Source of the DNA: Turritopsis dohrnii
Taxonomy: Eukaryota; Cnidaria; Hydrozoa; Anthoathecata; Oceaniidae
Assembly (NCBI GenBank): GCA_027922465.2
Contig: BQMF02000138.1
Span: forward strand, 620,001 to 684,000
DNA: 64,000 bases
Reading direction: 5' to 3'
Part shown: in pieces, positions 57,501-64,000 of the stretch
Position numbering within the stretch: position 1 is the first letter of the stretch
Layout: every line of letters starts with the position of its first letter
Notes under the pieces: generated by a model
What the model was told of the DNA's origin: nothing
The model's database searches: none
The model's input: the letters and a program-made list of their open reading frames with translations, nothing else
Translations under genes and position numbers: made by a program

Positions 57501-57675
57501 CCCATAGATCTGGATCAATCGTAAATTCAGCCACAGATGAATTCCATTCTCTATTCCGGATCATGTAAGTGACATTTGATACTGTTCCTTTATGAGATTC
57601 TCCATTTGGCAATCTCAGCACAGGATCAACAATATTGGTGTCTATAAAAACTGAAGTATTACTGATAATCAACCT
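45658..57675 (-). CDS. Adhesion-type GPCR with glycine-rich ectodomain modules (partial: first and last exons not found)
   Basis: Exons in coding order: 57315-57675, 56681-56800, 56526-56603, 55309-55415, 54323-54620, 53833-54147, 53524-53628, 53152-53226, 52954-53054, 52681-52873, 52411-52443, 52108-52331, 51684-51857, 51464-51520, 50954-51059, [gap], 49979-50096, 49509-49573, 48927-49047, 48485-48588, 48277-48379, 47852-48005, 47237-47370, 46958-47055, 46229-46355, 45658-45771. All have GT-AG borders. Phases agree throughout, except between 50954 and 50096, where an exon is missing from the model (candidate near 50757-50870 with IELPTKILDDMP). The protein has two glycine-rich modules, a Ser/Thr stalk, GAIN-like helices, a GPS and seven helices. 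It should be a surface receptor with a long N-terminal region, autoproteolysed at the GPS if active. Ligand unknown. No signal peptide exon was found. Confidence 0.85.
46481..46684. repeat. Small foldback repeat in an intron of the adhesion GPCR
   Basis: Ends tgtttcaccgacaaatgtag and the complement of ctacatttgtcggtgtaac. Several internal direct copies of ccgacaaatgtagtaa. It lies in the intron between the TM5 and TM6 exons. Confidence 0.65.
48927..51857 (-). other. GAIN-like region and cysteine-free GPS of the adhesion GPCR
   Basis: Exons 51684-51857 and 50954-51059 encode helices typical of GAIN subdomain A (LKKVSKQLRDIV, LDVVATRLLESLEEMG). Exon 49979-50096 has NITSSLLSIYINPPLPTPFT, the strand pattern before a GPS. 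Exons 49509-49573 and 48927-49047 make the GPS: SWYWKTHGN, NNGVWSSHGIVP, then EIYHLTSFALLVQ. The two tryptophans, the WSxxG motif and the HLT cleavage triad are kept, but the four positions normally cysteine read Ser, Ile, Ser and Ile. Confidence 0.75.
49770..49925. repeat. Degenerate C/G-run foldback repeat in an intron
   Basis: A cccccaccccctagaaaatt-like end is paired with a ggggaggggagattttccag-like inverted end. Both arms also contain ccccgg or ccgggg. Confidence 0.5.
52562..52680. repeat. Intronic dispersed repeat (cagccggcacattt family), copy 1
   Basis: Shares cagccggcacattt, tctgtgaaggagtgcattt and tagaaatatacacacaattt with 60428-60545. Weaker or rearranged relatives lie at 55567-55650 and 58785-58900. 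It ends exactly at the splice donor of exon 52681-52873. Confidence 0.6.
52681..54147 (-). repeat. Ectodomain module B (five exons)
   Basis: Exon lengths are 315, 105, 75, 101 and 193 bp, with intron phases 1, 1, 1, 0, 1, matching module A. Corresponding motifs: SVGGYHSEGTYQ, then GDLLSPDGSYGVNPVQLIGG with STCSG, then VSVGGAAIEIQVSKGSVNL, then SCGASGGTIIIAAEK, then TLISARGIKGTSGSGHGGVI. Module B is followed by the short linker exon 52411-52443 (FTNIYIEACP) and the Ser/Thr-rich stalk exon 52108-52331. Confidence 0.75.
55950..56476 (+). mobile_element. tRNA-derived SINE, copy 2
   Basis: A tRNA-like head with an A box (tgtagtggttaa, about 55955) and a B box (tgttcgagtcc, 55995-56005), a body shared with 32.4-33.0 kb and a (TTAC)n tail ending near 56476. 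It lies in an intron of the adhesion GPCR, antisense to that gene. A 232-bp palindromic element interrupts it. Confidence 0.8.
56026..56257. mobile_element. TA-flanked palindromic element inside the SINE
   Basis: Ends cacctttcccgtaattgatt and the complement of aatcaattaccagaaaggtg, each bordered by TA. The arms continue through gcgcaatattttt and ctacctcgttttc. The other SINE copy lacks it. Confidence 0.75.
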
Positions 57676-59934
57676 CTGAAATGTGTATTGTGTGTATTTT
57701 GTATTGTGTAACTATATGTATTGAAGGCGAAATGGGTTTAACATGGAAACTCCTTGTATTATTATTATTATTGACTAATATTTATATAGGATAAAACTCC
57801 TCAGTTATAAAAATATATACAAGTATATACATTATTTACACTGTTATTCTGGAGGTCCTGTTTGAGAAAAAAAAACGTCGTCAATATGATATCCCCTCTG
57901 ATAATTAACTATAAATTGTTTTTAACTTTATTACTTTATGGGAACGAAAGGAAAAATGCTACTTACGGTTTTCTACGATTTTGAATGAACGTTATTGACA
58001 AGAACGTACAGTGTGTTTCAAAAATAAGGCTACCAAAAAAATTATTCACTGTAGCGTTGGACATAATTCTTAATATAAGAAAGGTTTTATACCAAAAGAA
58101 AGAGAAAGAGAAGGGCTATCCAATGACAGTAAAATTATATTGAAATGTTAAATATTTCAGAAGTTATAAGGGATTTTATTCGACATTTTATTACTCCGAT
58201 TTTTATGATCTGCTAACACTTCGTAAAGTAACTGTATTAGCATTATGGCATTTGTTATCGGAATTTCAGGACCCATCATAAATTACGTTATCAACTATTA
58301 TATTTACATTTAATGGCACCTGGACAATACCCCGAATGACATTTCATGTAACATTAACACCAACAAATTTTGATGAACATTGTAGCCATATAAAATGTTT
58401 TATTCAAATTTTTTATATCTGCAAAACTAACAGATATGCACGCAATTTAGCGCAAGGATGAAAGTAGTGTTAGATATGTCTTTATTGGATTGCTTTACGC
58501 CAGCTGAACAAACTGTTTGCATAGAACTTTAATTGTAAAGAAAAAGCAGGTGAAGACAGTAAAAAATGAGACATACTTTATTTAGAAATATAAGAAGTAT
58601 CAGTTGCTTAAAAAATTATCAAGTAGAATTGCTATGCACCTTAAAGGTGACACTTTAGTGAAATCTTGTGTTACTTTTAGGACTGGTAAATTAGCAGATA
58701 CTCCCTTTTCTTTCTCTGTTCATCATAAAATCCTATGTTTCTACTATTTGTTATTTTTTCTACTACGAATGTTTACTAACCCAGTGGGCAAAATCGTCAA
58801 AAAGTCACTACGACGAAGTGCATTTTCATTGAAATTACGTGTATATTTCTATAGAAATGCACTTCTTCGTAGAGATTATATAACAAATGTGCCTAAAGGG
58901 TGAAAGTATGAAAAAATTTTCAAAACTTGGTATTTAAGTGGCCTTTTCTGTTTTTGTGTATCGAAGTAAATTTTATTATCTGCAAAATTTATGTCATGAA
59001 TGCAATACTTACTGGTTTCCTCCCCGCTGAATACCTGAAAATAAAAGAGAAGAACATGCAGATAGCATGAAGACTTGAAACCGGCCGACACACGGCCTCT
59101 AAACAATGTGGAAAAGACGTCATTTAGACATCGTGTGCTCGCTGGGAAAGCGCGAAAATAGCAATTCATTAAGGACTTTGGATTTCTTTCAGCAAACGAA
59201 GTGTTATTCCAAAGCTTTGACTGTAAAAGCAAAGTTTTTCGCAATGTACAATTAAGTCACTCATAATTGTTACTACATTTTGAACTGTGGAAAAAATCCC
59301 TTATGAATGTCTCAAGAACGCACACAAACTGTTAAATGATCAAGTAAAAGTCTAACTTACTTTTTGACCATTAAGTAAACAACAAAAATACAATAATTGA
59401 AAGCATCCGGTAAACATCTCAGATGAGATAAAGATGTCCTTTGAAACAATCTTTGATGTTGTTTTTCATTAAAGCAGAGCGTTCATAAACTTCTCGATCA
59501 CATTACGATATAACTAACAAACAAACTGCTTGGATAAATCGAATTTTCAATTTCGTTTTATCTTTCTTTTTTTAAAAAAAATTAGCACTACATATTCTAT
59601 CTTTTGCAATAAATATGGGAGGTGTAAATAAATACAAGACTATATTACAAGTTGTGTTTAAAATCTTGTTGAATGGGAATTTCATTAGCGCAAGTTTAAA
59701 GTATGTAATGAAGAAATATCAAAACAAAAAATTTTAAAATTTCGTAAGAGAAAGATAAAAAGTATTAAATAATTAGTTCAGAATCGATATAAGAAAGGCT
59801 ATTTTAAAATACAGTTTATTAATGGTATATCTGGGTGCCAGAGACGAAGCTGCCCAAATTCTTTTGTCTCCCTAGTTTCCAGAGTCCTTTTGCGTTCTGT
59901 AGATTTTTGTTTGCGTGTCTAAGATGTTTCTTAC
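57676..59934. other. Probable 5' intron(s) of the adhesion GPCR
   Basis: Holds a solo cagtgtgtttcaaaaataag end of a mariner-type element (58009), a foldback relative of the cagccgg repeat (58785-58900) and a possible 22-bp micro-exon with ag/gt borders at 59013-59034. That micro-exon's phase does not join the exon at 57675, so I do not include it. Confidence 0.35.
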
Positions 59935-60014
59935 CATCAAGAAAATTTTAGAAAGGATCCATTCAGGCTCTTCCAATAGCAGTAACTTCTTTCTCAGTTC
60001 TCTCACTTTTTTCA
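59935..60014 (-). CDS. Possible upstream exon of the adhesion GPCR
   Basis: Good acceptor (tttctaacag) and donor (gtaaga). It reads KKVRELRKKLLLLEEPEWIL, then SKIFLM. Strand and position fit, but the connecting exons to 57675 are missing. Confidence 0.3.
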
Positions 60015-60288
60015 CTGTTAGAAAGGAAATAGTGAGAGTACGACTGTAGTTCAATTTAAAACGAGCAAGTATCAAGTAAATAGTTCATTGAAGTTGATTA
60101 TATTAAAGTGCATGGCTTCCTTTACGATTTTAGTACAATTAGTCATTGCTTTCGAAGCTAAATGATAACCTCTACCTCATATCTTACTTTGAGGTTAGTT
60201 TGACCACTCCTTCAAATAGCTACGAACATATCTCTTTCTGTTGTTCCATTGAGCCAATGTTTACGATTTTTCTCGTTGCTTTATAGTA

Positions 60289-60324
60289 GTTACAGGGCGT
60301 GTTACAGGGCGTGTTACAGGGCGT
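60289..60324. repeat. Three copies of a 12-bp tandem repeat
   Basis: gttacagggcgt, three exact consecutive copies. Confidence 0.9.
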
Positions 60325-60427
60325 GTTAAGGAGATAAATAATTAACTGAACAGTTGTTTTTATTAAAGATAGTTACCATTTTTTGTCATCTTCTTTTGCA
60401 AGAATGCTCGGTTTCTAACTCATTCGT

Positions 60428-60740
60428 GTCAAGCATCCTCCCAGCCGGCACATTTCTTAAAAAATCTCTGCGAATGAGTGCCTTTCTATAGAAATATGCA
60501 CACAATTTCAATAAAAGTGCTCTCCATCACAGTGACTTTTTGGCCGATTTTGCCGACTGGGCTAATATACTATAGATTTTGTATCTATTAAATCCTGCAG
60601 TTTAACTCCTGCGTGTCAAATTAACTAGCATACTACAGATTTTGTGTCTGTTTAATTCTGCAGTTTAAATCATTCATGTCAAGTTACCTAGCATACTACG
60701 GATTTTTGTATCTGTTTAATTCTGCAATTTAGCAAAGGGG
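60428..60740. repeat. cagccggcacattt repeat followed by a 67-bp tandem repeat
   Basis: 60428-60545 is a copy of the dispersed repeat at 52.6 kb. From 60560 there are about 2.5 units of roughly 67 bp containing tagcatactacagattttgt, ctgtttaattctgcagttta and cattcatgtcaa. Confidence 0.65.
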
Positions 60741-61341
60741 CAATATGGACCAACAGGAAATCAAGATAACGTCAACAAAAAGCAACTTTAGGTAATACTA
60801 TCAATGGAAGTTGTTGTTCTCGAGCTTCGTGCAGAACAAAAATCTAAAAGTGATAATAAAATCGTTTAAAATAAATACATCACTAAATAAAACAAATACA
60901 ACTAGCCAAAAACATTTACTTAAAACAAAATTTTTGAGATCAAAACTTAACAATGACTTTCTGAACACACTTTTCCAGAATTTATGTTGATATATCAAAT
61001 TTCTCTACACCTGTCCACACTGACCTCGTTTAGTTACGTCACGTTGTTCCATGGTCATCCTTCAATGAATCATTCAAATGAAAAAGTTCATATGAAAATT
61101 TTACTTCGACACTTTATTTCCTGTATAAAAGCGAGGTCTATATGAATAAATTTCTGTTCCTTATTTGAAAACTAGCCCCTGAACTTTCTAAAAACATAGA
61201 AATCCTATTTAGAAACCTCTCACTGTAAATGTTGTTTTATAAATCTCGTCTTATATAATCAAAAGTCGTACTATATTTATCGAACGTCCCATCGTTAAAA
61301 TTCGAATGTTCTACCAAATAAAGGGAAATTCATCAGCGACG
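60741..61341. other. Intergenic spacer, no gene
   Basis: Contains the 3' flank of the minus-strand gene that ends at 61342. Nothing else seen. Confidence 0.4.
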
Positions 61342-63233
61342 TCACTGAGACGACAAATTTTTTGTTAATATCAAAGCCCTTCCATCAAGCTCCCCAAGAA
61401 GTAACTTCATCTGTTCGACATGACGTTCGACAGGTCTCTTTAGCATCGACAATCGAATGATCTTTGCGTAGGTCGCTTCTAATTTCGAAACCATTGGCAC
61501 CTCGTTCAGTTTCAGAATAGTGAAATCCATGCCAGACAACACATCCCCTACAAGGCCAAAGTAATCCCTTAATGATTGGATCTTAGGATTACCTAAAGAT
61601 AGACGATGTATATTGGCCAATATTTGATTTGCCTCTCGAAGGAGGCTTCTGACGTTTGCCAACTCCTTAACAGATTCCAAGCCTTTTGTACCACTTTCGT
61701 TTTCTTCGTAAGAATCTAATAGGAAGGACGGAGTTTGATTCCTTGGTGATGCAGCAATTACCGGCATAGCACTTTCATCATCAGATCCATCATCTGACAA
61801 TCCCTGGGTGGAAAATAGATAATCTACACATAGCGAAGATAGTGGACAATTGACAGTGTCCATAATGCAAAATCCTAGAAATGTCTTAGAGAGAAATATC
61901 TCAATTAACAAGAAAAGGTTTTAGCGAAGACTATTAAAGACATCAGCCCTCATCATTCTAAAGAAACCATTTAAAGAATATTCTGGCCGTCTGTTTCACT
62001 TCGTTTATTTCATATTCTCTTTGCAAATGTCATTTCATTGGTAAAAGGTTCACCATTGAAAAATGCACTCGGAGAAAGGCAACATATTACGAATGCCAGA
62101 GTATAACAGCTCCAGCAGTTGCAAAACTGAAGCAATTTTGAGACGTGAATTTGAGTCTCAGGTGTCACACTCCAATAGTCATTGTCAAATTCCCTACCAC
62201 ACCGCTGCACGAGCCTTCAAATCACGGTATGTAGCATGTTATACACGGTTACTTTTTTATTTGTTTCAATTAACATTCTCTACTTATCATTTCTACTGTG
62301 TATACTTACTTAAGTTTTGGAATTAAGGATCTTTACCTTCTCAAAATCACCATCAAGAATCAAATCATCAAACGAATGATCAAGAAAATCATCGGAAGCT
62401 GCTTCATCAGTGTAATACAAAGCAACAATAGCTTTCATCATTCCACGCAACTTTCCAGCCACCCAATGAAAATTCTCCAAATAGGTCACGTGATAATTCA
62501 CATGCTGTATGATGATCTGTTCGGCTAACTTGTTCAGATTTCGAAATTGTACGTTCAAGTCAATGACAAAGGGGACATCTTTAGCATTCATTTGTCCGAT
62601 ATGCTTTTTGATTGATTCGTCACTCAACTGTTTGATGATTGTTTGGAATAGCGTCTTAACGTTGTAGACATATGGAACACCTTGTCGATTTCTTTCCAGT
62701 TTGAAAATTGCTGCTGAGAACTCCTTCATCTTTGACGAAAACTTCTTAAGAATTGCTTTCAATTCGTACATATCAGATAAGCTGCAGTCGATCTCAGCAA
62801 CTTCCTGCAAAAGACCACTCTTCCGATTTTTCAATCCTGGAATAGTATTGTAGGTTTTGATGATTCCAGCCGTTGCGTCTCCACCTTTTGTTGCTAATAT
62901 TACACCAGGGTCGCGAGTTTTCGGATTAAAATTAAGATATTGATTACCGATTGTTGATGGCTTTTCGGTGCTGCATCCGTGTGGTCTAGGAGATGACGAA
63001 GATCGCCCGTTAAATCGTGGTGATACTGAACGATGTCCATTTTGTTTAGGGGGTGCTTGGGGTTGTCCATTTTGTTTAGGGGTCACTTGGGGTTGTCCGT
63101 TTTGTTTGACAGATAAAGCAGTTTCTTCCTTGCTTTCCTTTTGACTTGACTTTGCAGTTGCTTCGGTCTTTTCCTTGTTCACTGGCTGCATTGTTTCACT
63201 TGACTCTGTTTCAATCGATTGAATGTTCTCCAT
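61342..63233 (-). CDS. Unrecognised two-exon protein with a disordered N-terminus and helical body
   Basis: Exon 1 is 62337-63233 (ATG at 63233, MENIQSIETESSE) and exon 2 is 61342-61803; the gtaaag donor and cacccag acceptor join in phase 0 for 452 residues. Residues 1-90 are Lys/Glu/Ser-rich and contain three copies of a PKQNGQPQ-like repeat (VKQNGQPQVTPKQNGQPQAP, then PKQNGHRSVSP) and SSSSPRP. The rest is predominantly helical by eye: ELKAILKKFSSKMKEFSAAI, NVKTLFQTIIKQLSDESIKK, WVAGKLRGMMKAIVALYY. An acidic patch (DDGSDDESAMP) follows the junction, and the C-terminal half has VKELANVRSLLREANQILAN. No signal peptide or membrane segment. A cytoplasmic scaffold-like role is possible but unsupported. 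The frame extends 25 codons upstream without an ATG, through an acceptor-like ttgtag at about 63318, suggesting a spliced 5' UTR. Confidence 0.75.
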
Positions 63234-64000
63234 TGCCAGCAGTCTAAAAACTTTACTTGTTATGTTTCTTTTTTTTCGATATCTTTTAACTTTTGTACGT
63301 CTCCACAACGTCTCCCTACAATTGAGTGCAGCAGAATCAATTCATTATGATTTATGTAAGTTTCAAGAGGTCCAATGAAATGGTTAAATATTGATGCAGG
63401 TAATTGTACAAGAGCTATCCCTTTCCATTTAAAATGAAAATCGATAGCAACTCATGTATTATGAAACGAAAAACAAAAAGTAACGAAAATTTTAAAAATT
63501 CATCAGAAAGTGACTCAAAAAATTGAACTGTTTATTTAAAATATCAATCCATTGAGACAGGACCAAATTGGACGAATCGTGCATGTTACACCTTGCCACC
63601 AAATCGCAATGAATTATTCATGGCACTTTACGAATTTCTGCTACAATATTCAAGATGTTGCTTCATTTGAGATAGGAAAGTAATTTCTTTATAGATTACT
63701 ATGGCAAATATTTGCAGTATTAATATAGTTTTAATTTCACTTATCCAAACTCAAATAATTAGAAATATTTTTAAATTTCCTAACAAAACCACATCATAAG
63801 ATATATTTATAAAGAAAAAAAGATAACAAAATGGAAAATAGAGTTAAGATATTACTCAATTAAAATTATAATCACAGGAAAAATTTCGTTTAATCGTGGC
63901 AAATGAAGTTCAAATCCGAAGTTAACAGTCTTGGACCAAAGGTTTATTGCTAACAGTGTTCGCAAAATTTGGCATCGGTTTAAGCCATTTAGACAAAAGC
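63234..64000. other. Upstream region of the 61.3-63.2 kb gene
   Basis: Probably promoter and 5' UTR of the minus-strand gene. An acceptor-like site lies near 63318. No other feature. Confidence 0.4.

Larger units (their letters stand above)
54323..57675 (-). repeat. Ectodomain module A (five exons)
   Basis: Exon lengths are 361, 120, 78, 107 and 298 bp; the introns after them have phases 1, 1, 1, 0, 1. The first exon has a beta-rich stretch ending HLGGYVTKEACCIT. The second is GSGPGGGFLFHGAGHRG with SSYILGGSTG; the third DPGTGGGVLQIVVHGNLTI; the fourth ends VCPGGSSGGYIYIKAYN; the fifth has INLNGQLSVRGGSSG and CGDGGSGGILKLNAFRIVYG. Such GGxGG-I-x-I repeats look like glycine-rich beta-structures of large extracellular proteins. 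Confidence 0.75.

Noticed and set aside
59013..59034. A 22-bp micro-exon (VFSGEET) of the adhesion GPCR.
   Set aside because: Splice-like borders are present, but its phase produces a stop when joined to the exon at 57675.

Overview
This is eukaryotic, metazoan DNA, very AT-rich. Genes are broken into short exons by GT-AG introns, and most of the remaining sequence is transposon debris. The gene repertoire suggests a non-bilaterian animal, most likely a cnidarian and possibly a hydrozoan: C2H2 plus tyrosine-recombinase proteins, an adhesion GPCR with glycine-rich ectodomain modules, and intronless divergent rhodopsin-like GPCRs. That assignment is inference; no rRNA, mitochondrial or species-diagnostic sequence is present.

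Layout. 0.5-8.6 kb (+): a gene for a protein with two C2H2 zinc fingers, an acidic linker and a tyrosine-recombinase catalytic domain. Its 5' part lies in a rearranged tandem duplication (0.7-4.6 kb). Its last coding exon is split by a 717-bp terminal-inverted-repeat transposon flanked by a 7-bp target duplication; removing the insert and one duplication copy restores the frame. 8.6-29 kb: mostly repeats. They include a 5'-truncated CR1/L2-like retrotransposon (-), Helitron pieces, two Tc1/mariner-type foldback elements, a 2.1-kb element with a 9-bp target duplication just upstream of a small acidic zinc-finger ORF (19.5 kb, +), decayed hAT-like and other zinc-module fragments, and a TTAA-flanked element containing a Helitron. 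30.5-38.5 kb: two intact single-exon rhodopsin-like GPCR paralogues in convergent orientation and a third decayed copy. Between them lie a SINE, nested mariner-type elements and small foldback repeats. 42.2-45.6 kb: four Helitron-like units in a head-to-tail array.

45.66-57.7 kb (-): the main gene, an adhesion-type GPCR assembled here from at least 25 exons. In protein order it has two five-exon glycine-rich modules, a Ser/Thr-rich stalk, a GAIN-like region, a GPS that keeps the HLT cleavage triad but lacks the canonical cysteines, and a complete seven-helix domain. Its first and last exons were not found. 61.3-63.2 kb (-): a two-exon gene for an unrecognised 452-residue protein with a disordered N-terminus and a helical body.

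The four large transcription units are unrelated in function; no operon-like or pathway logic links them. The most unusual points are the recombinase gene split by a P-element-like insertion, the cysteine-free GPS, the duplicated ectodomain with conserved intron phases, the GPCR pair without the DRY arginine, and the Helitron tandem array. I saw no CRISPR array, rRNA, functional tRNA or recognisable viral gene.
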